64,000 nucleotides of DNA from an uncultured Clostridia bacterium (GCA_945923775.1 CAMELR010000008.1:1-64000), one strand, 5' to 3'; shown: positions 20,350 to 31,026, counted from the first letter of the stretch. Notes: generated by a model not told the origin, from the sequence alone. Program-made: numbers and translations.

Positions 20350-20826
20350 ATGAAAGAAAGCATATTCAGAAAAAAGAGTCTAGACCGCATATCCTCCCCG
20401 GAGCAGCTGACCGACTACATAAAGGTGGCAAATCCGGGGATATGGCTGCTTCTCGGCGGGATAGTCGTGCTGCTTATCGGTATTTGCGCGTGGGGAGTTT
20501 TCGGCAGACTTGACACGGTAGTAAAGGCTGCGGCGATAAGCGAAAACGGCGCAGTAGTCTGCTATGTCGGTGAGGACAAGGCGGAGAGCGTTCAGCCGGG
20601 AATGACGGTCAACCTAAACGGCGCAGAGTACACCGTGTCTGAGGTGTCGTTACAGCCGGTGAGCGCCGGGAGCGTCCTGTCTGACTATGCGCTTCACGTC
20701 GGAGGGTTCCAGCCGGAGGAATGGGTGTATTCTGTCACGGCAACCGGAAACAGCGTCCCTGACGGCATTTACGGCGCTGAGATAGTCGTTGACAGCGTTT
20801 CCCCTAAGACTTTCGTAATTAACTGA
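20350..20826 (+). CDS. NHLP export system adaptor (short HlyD-like)
   Basis: Single TM, position immediately upstream of two NHLP-type ABC proteins. Confidence 0.65.
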   Translation: MKESIFRKKSLDRISSPEQLTDYIKVANPGIWLLLGGIVVLLIGICAWGVFGRLDTVVKAAAISENGAVVCYVGEDKAESVQPGMTVNLNGAEYTVSEVSLQPVSAGSVLSDYALHVGGFQPEEWVYSVTATGNSVPDGIYGAEIVVDSVSPKTFVIN

Positions 20827-20834
20827 GGTTCAAT

Positions 20835-23024
20835 ATGGCTGACATAATAAAAATCAAGTCCCCGGTAACAAAGGGCGCGGCGAAAGTCCCGGTAATAATG
20901 CAGATGGAAGCGCTGGAATGCGGCGCGGCGTCCCTTGCAATGGTCATGGCGTACTATGGCAAGTGGATCCCGCTGGAGAAGGTTCGCGAGGACTGCGGCG
21001 TGTCCCGGGACGGCTCAAACGCACGAAACGTCCTAGTTGCGGCGAGAAGTTATGGCTTCGTTGCAAAAGGCTACCGCTACGAGCCGGAGGATCTGAAAAA
21101 AGATGGCAAGTTCCCCTGCATAATCCATTGGAACTTCAACCATTTTGTAGTACTGGACGGCTTTAAAGGCGGCAAGGCTATAATCAACGACCCCGCCCGT
21201 GGAACACGAACCGTGTCAATGGACGAGTTCGACAAGTCCTTCACCGGCATTTGCCTGAATATTGAACCCGGCGAAGAATTCCAGCCCGGCGGCAAGCCGA
21301 AGAGTGTGCTGAAATTCGTGAAAAACCGCTTGCAGGGTGCGGGTGTTGCGATAGCGTTCGTAGTCATTTGCAGCCTTATCTCGGCGCTTATGGGCGTAAT
21401 TCAGCCGGGATTTTCGCGAATTTTCTACGACAGATTGCTGACCCACCAGAACCCGGATTGGTTCATGCCGTTCATGATAGGTCTTGCGGTGGTTTCCGCA
21501 ATTCAAATCATAATTTCGGCGGTGGAAGCTATCTATTCCAACAAAATAAACGGCAAAATGGACGTAGTGGGCAATTCCACGTTCCTCTGGAAAGTCCTGC
21601 ACATGCCGATGAATTTCTTCTCCCAGCGCATGGCAGGCGACATTCAGAGCCGCCAAAGCTCCAACGCAGGTATCGCCGGGAGTTTGGTCAACACCTTTGC
21701 GCCCCTTGCGCTGGACGGAATTATGGCGGTGTTTTACTTTGTCGTAATGATACGTTACAGCCCGCTGCTTACTATGGTGGGACTGCTGTCTATTGTCATT
21801 AATCTGTTCATGTCACGTTTTATCTCGAAAAAGCGTGTGAACCTCACAAGAGTTCAAATGCGCGACTCCGCGAAGCTCTCCAGCACCACCGTCGCCGGCA
21901 TTGAAATGGTGGAAACAATCAAGGCAAGCGGCGCGGAAAACGGCTTCTTCCGGCGCTGGGCGGGGTATCAGGCGAGCGTGAATACGCAGTCGGTAAAGTT
22001 CGCCAGAATGAACCAGTACATAGGCATGATACCCTCCATTGTGTCCATGCTGTGCAATTCGGCGGTAATGTTTTTGAGCGTGTGGTTCGCAATCGAGGGG
22101 AACTTCACCGTCGGCATGATCTCGGCGTTTCAGGGATTCCTGGGGTCGTTTACTGCGCCCGCAAGCTCGTTTATTTCCGCGAGCCAGAGCTTGCAGGAAA
22201 TGCGCACCTCAATGGAGCGAATCGAGGACGTAATGCAGTACCCCGAGGACGTCTGCTATCAGACGGAAACTCCGGCTAACGGCGAGGAAATCTCCTACGC
22301 AAAGCTGACCGGAAACATCGAGCTAAAGAACGTGACTTTCGGTTATTCAAGACTTGCAAACCCGCTTATCAAGGATTTCAACCTGACCCTGAAACCCGGC
22401 AGCCGAGTTGCGCTGGTGGGCGCTTCCGGCTGCGGAAAATCCACCATTTCAAAGCTCATTTCCGGCTTATATCAGCCGTGGAGCGGGGAAATTCTGTTTG
22501 ACGGAAAGCCGCTTCGCAGCATTGACAGGAGCGTTTTCACTGGCTCTCTTGCGGTGGTAGACCAAGACATAATCATCTTCGAGGACACTATCGCGAACAA
22601 CATCAAGATGTGGGACACCTCTATCGAGGATTTTGAGATGATTCTCGCCGCCCGGGACGCGCAAATTCATGACGACATAATGAAGCGTGACGGCGGCTAT
22701 AATTACAAGCTCACCGAGGGCGGCAAGGACTTGTCCGGCGGTCAGCGGCAGCGTATGGAGATAGCCCGCGCCCTCGCTCAAGACCCCACAATAGTCATAC
22801 TTGATGAGGCAACCTCCGCACTGGACGCAAAGACGGAATTTGACGTCGTGAAAGCTATCCAGGAGCGTGGAATTACCTGCATAGTCGTGGCACATAGGTT
22901 CTCTACAATCCGTGACTGTGATGAAATTCTCGTCCTCGACCACGGCGAAGTGGTAGAGCGGGGAACTCATGCGGAGCTTTTCGCAAAGGGCGGCAAGTAC
23001 ACCGAGCTTGTCACGACTGAATAA
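20835..23024 (+). CDS. NHLP-type peptide export ABC transporter with C39 peptidase
   Basis: C39 motif VIMQMEALECGAASLAMVMAYYGKWIPLEKVREDCGVSRDGS...HWNFNHFVVLDGF; ABC domain GASGCGKST, DLSGGQRQRMEIARAL. Confidence 0.9.
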   Translation: MADIIKIKSPVTKGAAKVPVIMQMEALECGAASLAMVMAYYGKWIPLEKVREDCGVSRDGSNARNVLVAARSYGFVAKGYRYEPEDLKKDGKFPCIIHWNFNHFVVLDGFKGGKAIINDPARGTRTVSMDEFDKSFTGICLNIEPGEEFQPGGKPKSVLKFVKNRLQGAGVAIAFVVICSLISALMGVIQPGFSRIFYDRLLTHQNPDWFMPFMIGLAVVSAIQIIISAVEAIYSNKINGKMDVVGNSTFLWKVLHMPMNFFSQRMAGDIQSRQSSNAGIAGSLVNTFAPLALDGIMAVFYFVVMIRYSPLLTMVGLLSIVINLFMSRFISKKRVNLTRVQMRDSAKLSSTTVAGIEMVETIKASGAENGFFRRWAGYQASVNTQSVKFARMNQYIGMIPSIVSMLCNSAVMFLSVWFAIEGNFTVGMISAFQGFLGSFTAPASSFISASQSLQEMRTSMERIEDVMQYPEDVCYQTETPANGEEISYAKLTGNIELKNVTFGYSRLANPLIKDFNLTLKPGSRVALVGASGCGKSTISKLISGLYQPWSGEILFDGKPLRSIDRSVFTGSLAVVDQDIIIFEDTIANNIKMWDTSIEDFEMILAARDAQIHDDIMKRDGGYNYKLTEGGKDLSGGQRQRMEIARALAQDPTIVILDEATSALDAKTEFDVVKAIQERGITCIVVAHRFSTIRDCDEILVLDHGEVVERGTHAELFAKGGKYTELVTTE

Positions 23025-23036
23025 GGGGGTGAGGAA

Positions 23037-25208
23037 ATGGGCTGGTTTGACGAACAAATTAAGCAGCGCAAGAGCCGTGATGACGAGGAATTCTCCGAGG
23101 TAATGGCGCAGCTTTCCGATACCGTTACCGGGCAAAAGACTGCCACCGAAGCGGATCAAAACGCAAAAACGCGAAGCTCGATAGACATAATCCTTCGGTA
23201 CTACCACTGCAAGCCAAAAGAGATCCCAAACCGCATAACCGACCTCGACAAGCAGCTAGAATTTGCCTGCCGACCGTATGGAATTATGAGGCGCGAGGTC
23301 ATTCTGGAAAGCGGCTGGTACAAAGACGCTGTTGGCGCAATGCTCGGCAAGAAAAAGGACGGCACGGTGGTGGCGCTTATCCCGAACAAAACCTACGGTT
23401 ACAGCATAATAGAGAACGGCAAAAAAACTTTTCTGAACAAGAAGACCGAACAGCTTCTGGAGCAAGAGGCATTCTGCTTCTACAAGCCGTTCCCGATGAA
23501 GAAAATCGGCATTCCTGCGCTGATAAAATATATCATTCAGTGCGTGCCGGTGTCCTCGCTGGTGGCTGTTGTGGTGATGATGGGAATTACCACCCTCATC
23601 GGCATGATAAGCCCGAAAGTTACGCACATTATCTTCTCGGACGTTATCGAAAACGGCAGTATTCGGCTGCTGATTGCGGCGGCGGTTTTATCCGTCTGCG
23701 TGAGCCTAAGCAGCATGATGGTCGGCGCGGTGAAATCCCTCGTCACGAACCGCATAAATACGCAGATGAATATATCCGTGCAGGCGGCGGTCATGGCGCG
23801 GATAATGTCGCTTCCGGCGGGATTTTTTAAGGATTACAGCTCCGGCGAATTAGCGGAGAGGTCGCAGTACATAAACTCGCTGTGCAACACGCTGATTTCG
23901 GCGTTTATGGTGACGGGACTTTCGACCGTGTTTTCGCTTGCCTACATTTCGCAGGTGTTTATTTATGCGCCCACGCTGGTAATTCCGGCGCTGTGCATTA
24001 CGCTGCTGACGATAGGTTATTCGGTGTTCAGCACCCTCACGCAAATGCGGGAAAGCAAAGCGGAAATGATGATCGCCAGCAAAGGCAACGGCATGACCTA
24101 CTCCCTTATTACGGGTATTCAGAAAATAAAGCTGGCGGGTGCAGAAAAACGCGCGTTCTCCCGCTGGGCGAAGCATTACAATGAGGAAATAAAGCACAGC
24201 TATGGCAAACCCCTATACATGACTATCAGCGGTACGATAGGCCTTGCGATTTCGCTGCTTGGGACGTTCGTGATGTACTTTTTCGCGATAGAAAGCGGCG
24301 TTTCGGTGGCGGATTACTACGCTTTCACGGCGGCGTATGGTATGGTGTCCGGTGCGCTGTCCTCTCTGGCGGGAATGGCTCTTAATGCGGCGCAGATACG
24401 TCCGGTTCTGGACATGGCGAAGCCCATTCTGGACGCAGTTCCCGAAGTATCTGAGGACAAGCAGATGGTTGAACACCTCTCCGGCGGGGTGGAGTTGAAC
24501 AATATTTCCTTCCGCTACAACGACAGTATGCCGAATGTCATTGACGACCTCACGCTGAAAATTCGCCCCGGCCAGTACGTTGCGATAGTCGGCAAGACGG
24601 GCTGCGGCAAATCCACGCTGGTGCGGCTGCTGTTGGGATTTGAGAAGCCGCAGAAAGGCGCGATCTACTACGACGGACGGGATATGCAGTCCCTCGACCC
24701 GAAGTCGCTGCGGCACAACATAGGCACGGTAATACAGAACGGCAAGCTTTTGCAGGGCAGTCTGTTCGATAACATCAGCATTTCCGCGCCGGAGCTTACC
24801 CTTGACGAAGCGTGGGAAGCCGCTGAACTTGCGGGAATAGCGGACGATATCCGGGAAATGCCGATGGGTATGCAGACGATGATTTCCGAGGGTTCCGGCG
24901 GCATTTCCGGCGGTCAGAAGCAGCGTCTGATGATAGCCCGGGCGATAGCTCCGAAGCCGAAGATACTCATTTTGGACGAGGCGACCTCTGCGCTGGATAA
25001 CATTACCCAGAAGAAGATAGCGGATTCACTTGATACGCTGAAATGCACAAGAATAGTCATAGCTCACAGACTTTCCACGATACGCCACTGCGATCGCATA
25101 ATCGTTCTGGACGGCGGCAAAATTATCGAGGACGGAACTTATGAGCAGCTTATTGAGCAGGGCGGGTTCTTTGCGGAGCTTGTCGAGCGGCAGAGAGTGG
25201 ACGTATAG
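23037..25208 (+). CDS. Second NHLP-type export ABC permease/ATPase
   Basis: ABC domain VGKTGCGKSTLVRLLLGF, GISGGQKQRLMIARAI; no C39 motif. Confidence 0.85.
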   Translation: MGWFDEQIKQRKSRDDEEFSEVMAQLSDTVTGQKTATEADQNAKTRSSIDIILRYYHCKPKEIPNRITDLDKQLEFACRPYGIMRREVILESGWYKDAVGAMLGKKKDGTVVALIPNKTYGYSIIENGKKTFLNKKTEQLLEQEAFCFYKPFPMKKIGIPALIKYIIQCVPVSSLVAVVVMMGITTLIGMISPKVTHIIFSDVIENGSIRLLIAAAVLSVCVSLSSMMVGAVKSLVTNRINTQMNISVQAAVMARIMSLPAGFFKDYSSGELAERSQYINSLCNTLISAFMVTGLSTVFSLAYISQVFIYAPTLVIPALCITLLTIGYSVFSTLTQMRESKAEMMIASKGNGMTYSLITGIQKIKLAGAEKRAFSRWAKHYNEEIKHSYGKPLYMTISGTIGLAISLLGTFVMYFFAIESGVSVADYYAFTAAYGMVSGALSSLAGMALNAAQIRPVLDMAKPILDAVPEVSEDKQMVEHLSGGVELNNISFRYNDSMPNVIDDLTLKIRPGQYVAIVGKTGCGKSTLVRLLLGFEKPQKGAIYYDGRDMQSLDPKSLRHNIGTVIQNGKLLQGSLFDNISISAPELTLDEAWEAAELAGIADDIREMPMGMQTMISEGSGGISGGQKQRLMIARAIAPKPKILILDEATSALDNITQKKIADSLDTLKCTRIVIAHRLSTIRHCDRIIVLDGGKIIEDGTYEQLIEQGGFFAELVERQRVDV

Positions 25209-25228
25209 AACGAATTGGAGTGTGAAAA

Positions 25229-26110
25229 ATGTCTGTGATAAGTGAACTTGCAAAGCGTTTCCCTCAGCTTTGTATCAAACCCGAAAAGGATGCTTCCCAG
25301 AGCGAGTTATACCGTGGAATTGTTCGCCGCGGAGAGCAGTATTCCGGCAGCCTGTCGCACTTCACAGGCTCGGACGAGGACAGCCTTACCATAGAGGAAA
25401 CACCTGCCGGAAATGTAGAAACAATATTCCTAAAAAACCGGGAGGATTTCGAGTGCTTCTATCAGATAATGGCTGAGAAATGCGAGCCTGTTCCCGTTTT
25501 GCGGTCGGTGGGCGCTTCGTACATAGGCGGGATAAACGACTGGTCAAAAATTCACGCACACATGGAGGAATACGAGAAAAACGGCGGCACGGATACTGAT
25601 AGTGAGTTCAAGCGGTTTACCGCTGACAAGGCAAATTACAAGACCTCGATAATTCTGCTGTCTGACGGGTTTTACAGCAATATCAGCTATGGAAACACCC
25701 CCTACGGCGAGGAAGAATGGCGGGGCATTTCCCTTGAAATACGCAAATATCACGAACTGACGCATTTTGTGTGCAGGCATTTCTTTCCCGGAAATATTAA
25801 GCCGATATGGGACGAGCTTCTTGCGGACTTTTACGGGCTTCTGTGCGCCACCGGAACCTACGACACGGTACTGGCACTGAAATTTCTGGGCATAGAGGAT
25901 GGAAAGTACATTTCCGGACGGCTGGAACGCTATGTTGAGGGGCAGATAAGCGGTGAGCTTGTCGGTGAGATTGTTGAGCTGACCGAGTTGCTGACGGGGC
26001 TTGTGCCTTATAAATTCATCAGGGAAGACGATAATTTCAGTACCATTATTTCCATACAAAATAAATCGATTGATTTTTTGAAGAAATATCCCTCTGTAAA
26101 CAGAGGATAA
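25229..26110 (+). CDS. Hypothetical protein with HExxHxxxxxH-like zincin motif
   Basis: RKYHELTHFVCRHFFPGNIKPIWDELLADFYGL; embedded in NHLP operon. Confidence 0.6.
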   Translation: MSVISELAKRFPQLCIKPEKDASQSELYRGIVRRGEQYSGSLSHFTGSDEDSLTIEETPAGNVETIFLKNREDFECFYQIMAEKCEPVPVLRSVGASYIGGINDWSKIHAHMEEYEKNGGTDTDSEFKRFTADKANYKTSIILLSDGFYSNISYGNTPYGEEEWRGISLEIRKYHELTHFVCRHFFPGNIKPIWDELLADFYGLLCATGTYDTVLALKFLGIEDGKYISGRLERYVEGQISGELVGEIVELTELLTGLVPYKFIREDDNFSTIISIQNKSIDFLKKYPSVNRG

Positions 26111-26122
26111 GCAGGTGTCAAA

Positions 26123-27922
26123 TTGAAAAAAGTTAAGCCAAATTTAGTGATTTGTCTTGCGTTATTGATTATATCCGTTGTCATGATCGTTGTTGTGGTA
26201 CATAACGATAATCATGCTTTTGCTGCTTCGTCTTTGAATGTGACCTTTCAAGGGGAATACAAAGCAGGCAGCGGAAACTGGCAGCCGATTGAAAGTGACA
26301 CAAAGATAATTTGTCCGGACGGAGAGGTTCGACTAAAAGGTTATTTTCAACTTGAATTTTCTGACGGAACAGTTCTTGGCGGAGTTCCAAAAGGAATATC
26401 ATTGATCACTTATTTTGACCACATCGGTGGGGAAATATATGTCAACGGTCAGCTTGAGCACGAATTTGACACGGAAAACAAGCTTTACGGATACAGCCCC
26501 TGCGCCGCAGATTGGATATCCTTTGACTGCCCGGCAGAGGAAAATGAAATAGTGGAGATAGTCCTCAGAAACCCCCATAAATTCGGCAATGGTAATGCTG
26601 TCGATACTTTTCTGAATTCAATGTACACCTATTCCGGCGCAGCATTTGACCAGTTTTTGTCCCAGCAGAACGCTCCGCAGAAAACATTCGGCATTGTGAT
26701 AATTGTGATTTCGTTTATTATTCTGGGAGTGGCGATTTTTTCTACGATACTCAAGGTGCCGTACAGCGGAATGATATGGATATTCGGGTTTATGATGCTG
26801 TTCGCCGGCGGCTTCTTTGTGCTTGATCTGCCTAATTATTGTATTGGCGGAAGCTCCTCGGTGTTCAACTCCATCGCAAAATCGCTGTGCATAATTCTAT
26901 ATCCTGCGTTCATGTTCCTGCTGACCGAGAACTGCCTTAGGGATAAGCTGAAAAAAGCAGGAGGAATTGTCGCAGGGGTCTGCGGTGGGTTCTCGATCGC
27001 CGCTGTTATCATCGCATTTACCGGGAAAATGCTTATTTACGACCTGAATTATTATATGCTGATGATACAGCATGCGGCGGCATTGGTGCTTATCGTTCTG
27101 TGCGTTATGAGTTTTAAAGGCTCGGATCTAAAGCAGGGTATCATGACGGCGGTATGCCTTGTGGCTCTGCTGTCGCTTGCGTTTGATATCGTTGCAGTAT
27201 TCATGGGTGTATGGCATACTGCGGTGGTTTCAAAGCTGGTGTTTGCGGCGGTATTTGTTCCTGCGCTGTTCTATTCGCTGATATTTATCCCGCAGAATAT
27301 CAACGCAGGACTGCGGGAAAAGGAATTACAGCTTAAATTGCAGGAAAACCAGATGTCCGTCATGCTTAGCCAGATACAGCCGCATTTCCTTTACAACGCA
27401 TTGAGCGCGATATGCGACCTGTGCGGCTCTGAACCTCTGAAAGCACGGGACGCTCTGGTGGATTTCTCCGTATATCTCCGGGAAAACATGGATTCCATAA
27501 GCAGCAAGCCGGTGAGATTTTACAATGAACTTTCCCATATTGATACCTATCTCAAACTGGAAAAACTGAGATTTGGTGACAAGATAAATGTGGTTTACGA
27601 CATTGAGGCGGAGGATTTTGAGATACAGCCGCTGACTGTCCAGCCGATAGTCGAAAACGCCGTAAAGCACGGTATCTGCATGAAGGAAAACGGCGGCACG
27701 ATAACTCTGAAAACCTCGGAGGAAAACGGCTCCATCACAATAACCGTAACTGATGACGGCGTTGGTTTTGATGTGAATAGCACCGTGACAGAGGGCAGTA
27801 TGCGCTCACACATTGGGCTGGAAAACGTAAGAAAACGCGTTGAAAAATACCCCGGCGGGAAACTTACCGTAGAAAGCGAGATAGGCAAAGGAACTGTTGT
27901 TACAATCAGCTTCCGAAAATAG
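26123..27922 (+). CDS. LytS/YehU-type sensor histidine kinase
   Basis: Extracellular domain, TM region, LSQIQPHFLYNALSAICDLC, VQPIVENAVKHG, GIGLENVRKR-like motifs. Confidence 0.85.
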   Translation: MKKVKPNLVICLALLIISVVMIVVVVHNDNHAFAASSLNVTFQGEYKAGSGNWQPIESDTKIICPDGEVRLKGYFQLEFSDGTVLGGVPKGISLITYFDHIGGEIYVNGQLEHEFDTENKLYGYSPCAADWISFDCPAEENEIVEIVLRNPHKFGNGNAVDTFLNSMYTYSGAAFDQFLSQQNAPQKTFGIVIIVISFIILGVAIFSTILKVPYSGMIWIFGFMMLFAGGFFVLDLPNYCIGGSSSVFNSIAKSLCIILYPAFMFLLTENCLRDKLKKAGGIVAGVCGGFSIAAVIIAFTGKMLIYDLNYYMLMIQHAAALVLIVLCVMSFKGSDLKQGIMTAVCLVALLSLAFDIVAVFMGVWHTAVVSKLVFAAVFVPALFYSLIFIPQNINAGLREKELQLKLQENQMSVMLSQIQPHFLYNALSAICDLCGSEPLKARDALVDFSVYLRENMDSISSKPVRFYNELSHIDTYLKLEKLRFGDKINVVYDIEAEDFEIQPLTVQPIVENAVKHGICMKENGGTITLKTSEENGSITITVTDDGVGFDVNSTVTEGSMRSHIGLENVRKRVEKYPGGKLTVESEIGKGTVVTISFRK

Positions 27923-27942
27923 GAGCATGAGGGAGAATAATT

Positions 27943-29010
27943 ATGGATTATTCGATTACGGCGAAAGAGCTTATACAAAAGCTGGGCGGCGGTGAAAATA
28001 TTTCTTCGCTGACGCACTGCATGACGCGGCTTCGCTTTATACTCAACGACAAAAGCATTGTTGACGACAGCGCTGTTTCTGAAATTCCCGGCGTACTTGG
28101 CGTGGTGAGGAACGGCGGTCAATATCAGGTGGTTGTCGGTAACAACGTTGCGAAATGCTTCGCAGAGACAAACAAGCTCTCCGCACATTCGGAGCAGAAT
28201 ACGGCAGCTAAGGCAAAGGCAAAGCGCCGCCCGGTAGCTGCCGCACTGGACTTTATCGCAGACTGCATGACTCAGCTTATTCCCGTTATTATCGCGGGCG
28301 GACTTATCAAGGCAACTGCTTGCCGTGTTCGGCGAGAACTGTCTGAACCTGCTTTCCGCTTCGTCTGACACATACGTTATTTTTAACGCGATAGGCGACG
28401 CTGCATTCTACTTTCTGCCGATATTCGTTGCGTTATCCGCGTCAAAGAAGCTGGGGTGTAACTCATTCCTTGCGATGATGCCGGGGGCAATGCTTATCCA
28501 CCCGGGAATTATTTCGCTTCTTGGGGGTGAAGCTCCCACATCGCTTTTCGGCTTTATTCCGGTGGTACACGGCAGCTATTCCTCATCGGTTATCCCGGCA
28601 ATGCTGTGTTCAAATATCGCACAGGGAGCTGTTTGCTTTGGAGCAGCATTCGCTGCAAAGGATAAAAAGCTGCGTCAGATGGCATTTTCTGCCGGGACAT
28701 CAGCCCTGCTTGCAGGAGTTACCGAGCCTGCACTGTACGGCGTGACTTTAAAACGCCGTATCTACATGGCGGCAGCTATGATAGCGGGGGGATTGGCGGT
28801 TTCATCTTGGGTATAGTCGGAGTACGCACCTATGCGCTGGCTTCGCCCTGCATAACGTCAATAATCCAGTTTGTTGCGCCGGACGACCGGGCTAATCTCC
28901 TTTTCGCCTGTGTTTCTGCTGCGGTATCCTTTGTGGTCGCATTTGTACTTTCGTTTATATTCACCAGAACCGCAAGAAATGAATCCCTATCTGAAAAAAC
29001 CGGAGAATAA
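27943..29010 (+). pseudogene. PTS EIIBC (beta-glucoside type), disrupted by two frameshifts
   Basis: EIIB HCMTRLRFIL in 27943..28368; EIIC continues in 28325..28816 and 28807..29010. Confidence 0.8.
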
Positions 29011-29024
29011 TTACAGAAAATATA

Positions 29025-29052
29025 AAAACAGGGCATGATGCAGCCCTGTTTT
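29025..29052. terminator. Bidirectional terminator
   Basis: AAAACAGGGC-ATGATGCA-GCCCTGTTTT between convergent genes. Confidence 0.85.
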
Positions 29053-29055
29053 GTT

Positions 29056-29844
29056 TTATCTATTGTTTTCAATATTCGCCAAAGTAAACTCCGCCCATGA
29101 ATACTGTGCCATGTATTGCCCATGATAGCTGTTTACGGCGTAGGGGATCTGACGAGTAAAGTCGTAGTAATCACACACCACCAGCTCCGGGGCTATGGCG
29201 AGGGCATTTTTTTCCTTTATCAGAACCGACTCCGCATTGACGGAAGCGAGGGCCTTATTTAGGTCGGCTATGAGATTACGCAGATTACTCCGTAAAAATC
29301 TGGAATCCGACTCATTCCATAATACGGTGATAAGTTCGCTTCTTGAACAGGGCGTGCCTTCTTTGTCCACTAGGTATGCAAAAAGCTCCTTGGTTTTCGC
29401 TCTCTTGAACGTGACCGGCTTGTCCCCGGAAAACACTTCGAAATTCCCGAAGCACTGTATGCGCAGCTTGTTTTCAGCGTCCGGCAGGACTGGATTTCTC
29501 AGGTTCGCCATAGCTTTTGTAATAGCGTCGCTGCTTATCGGCTTCATCAGATAATCGCTGGCGTATACTCGGTAAGCTTCAAGGGCGTATTCGCTGTATG
29601 CCGTGGTAAAAATTATGTTAGTGTCGCCGTTTATGTCTTTAAGCTCCCGCGCAAGCTGGATACCGTTTTTTTCGTCCATTCGTATGTCTAGGAATGCTAC
29701 ATCACATTTGACGTTCTTTGCTTTGAGAAGGGCGTCCTTTGTTTTGCTGAAGGACAAAACCTCCGAATGTGGGTAGGTTTCTTTCAATACTGAGGAAAGG
29801 TAGTTCAGCGCGTGTATCTCATCATCAACGACAAACAAATTCAT
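29056..29844 (-). CDS. Response regulator with SARP/OmpR-like output domain, paralogue of 19510..20328
   Basis: MNLFVVDDEIHALNYL; C-terminal NSYHGQYMAQYSWAEFT matches NSFHGEYMTNYSWAEFT. Confidence 0.8.
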   Translation of the reverse strand: MNLFVVDDEIHALNYLSSVLKETYPHSEVLSFSKTKDALLKAKNVKCDVAFLDIRMDEKNGIQLARELKDINGDTNIIFTTAYSEYALEAYRVYASDYLMKPISSDAITKAMANLRNPVLPDAENKLRIQCFGNFEVFSGDKPVTFKRAKTKELFAYLVDKEGTPCSRSELITVLWNESDSRFLRSNLRNLIADLNKALASVNAESVLIKEKNALAIAPELVVCDYYDFTRQIPYAVNSYHGQYMAQYSWAEFTLANIENNR

Positions 29845-30013
29845 TTATGTATCCTCCCCGGCTTATTTGCTCAATTTATTCTATTTTACCATGTTTTGCC
29901 GAATTTTGCAATAGTCTTTCCAAGAAAGGTGCATTTTTTAGATACAACACGCAAAAACAAAATTTGTAAATATTGCCGGAAACAATTGTATATTATGACG
30001 GGATAGTTGAATG

Positions 30014-30052
30014 TTTTTGTTGCGCTTTTTGTTGCGCCCGGTATGTTATAAT
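30014..30052 (+). promoter_or_regulatory. Promoter with perfect tandem 12-bp direct repeat upstream of -10
   Basis: TTTTTGTTGCGC twice (30014-30025, 30026-30037), TATAAT at 30047-30052. Confidence 0.65.
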
Positions 30053-30084
30053 ATACTCAACAAAAAAAAGGGGGGTTCATTTTT

Positions 30085-31026
30085 ATGAACAAATTTAAAA
30101 AGAGCTTTGCAATTATTTCTGCGGCTATGATGATAGCGTCTGTTTCAGCCTGCTCAGCCAGCACGACTTCGGGTTCAGGTTCCGATAATGCTGCTGTGCA
30201 GGAAAAACAAAAGGTATCACTTGACGAACAGATTCTCGATATAGAGGGCATAGGCAACGCAAGGCAGCTTGGCGGCTATGTCACCTCAGACGGGCGAAAG
30301 GTCAAGAATAACCTGCTTATCAGAGCGGCAGATATTTCAGCCATAACCGCTGAAACTGCCCAGAAGCTGGCAGACGAGTACAACGTAAAATATGTCGTAG
30401 ACCTGCGAATGGGCTATGAACGGGACGCAGCTCTTGACGCTGAGATTCCCGGTGCAGAGAATATCTGGATAAGCGTTTATGATCTGGATATGTCAGACCC
30501 GGTCATCGCACAGATGATGAAGAATATTAAGGCGGCAGGAGATGACAGCGTACAGAAATGTATTGAATGTGCAAAGGCGGGGCTTTATTCCGACCTATAT
30601 ACAAACATTCTTCTCAGCGAACAGGGACAGCAAGGCTACGCGCAGTTCTTTGACATCATGCTGAACAATAAGGACGGCGCTTTTCTATGGCACTGCACCC
30701 ACGGCAAGGACAGGACGGGAGTTGCCGCTGCGCTAATACTGTATGCTCTGGGCGTGGACGAGGACACCATCATGCAGGATTTCCTGCTGACTAACGAGGT
30801 CAACAAGTCCGGCATAGAATACATGACAGGCGAGCTGAAAAAACGCGGCTGTGACGAAGCGATAGTAAACGACGCCCTTGCTATGGCGGGAGTGAACGGA
30901 GAATATCTCCGGAACGCATTCGATAAGGTGAAAGAGAAATACGGCTCGGTGGACGATTATATCAGAAACCGGCTTGGTGTTTCCGATGAAGAAAGAGAAC
31001 AGCTTAAAAATATGTATCTGGAATAA
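30085..31026 (+). CDS. Tyrosine-phosphatase-family lipoprotein (Y_phosphatase3-like)
   Basis: Lipobox ASVSACS; NARQLGGYVTSDGRKVKNNLLIRAADIS; P-loop HCTHGKDRTG. Confidence 0.85.
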   Translation: MNKFKKSFAIISAAMMIASVSACSASTTSGSGSDNAAVQEKQKVSLDEQILDIEGIGNARQLGGYVTSDGRKVKNNLLIRAADISAITAETAQKLADEYNVKYVVDLRMGYERDAALDAEIPGAENIWISVYDLDMSDPVIAQMMKNIKAAGDDSVQKCIECAKAGLYSDLYTNILLSEQGQQGYAQFFDIMLNNKDGAFLWHCTHGKDRTGVAAALILYALGVDEDTIMQDFLLTNEVNKSGIEYMTGELKKRGCDEAIVNDALAMAGVNGEYLRNAFDKVKEKYGSVDDYIRNRLGVSDEEREQLKNMYLE

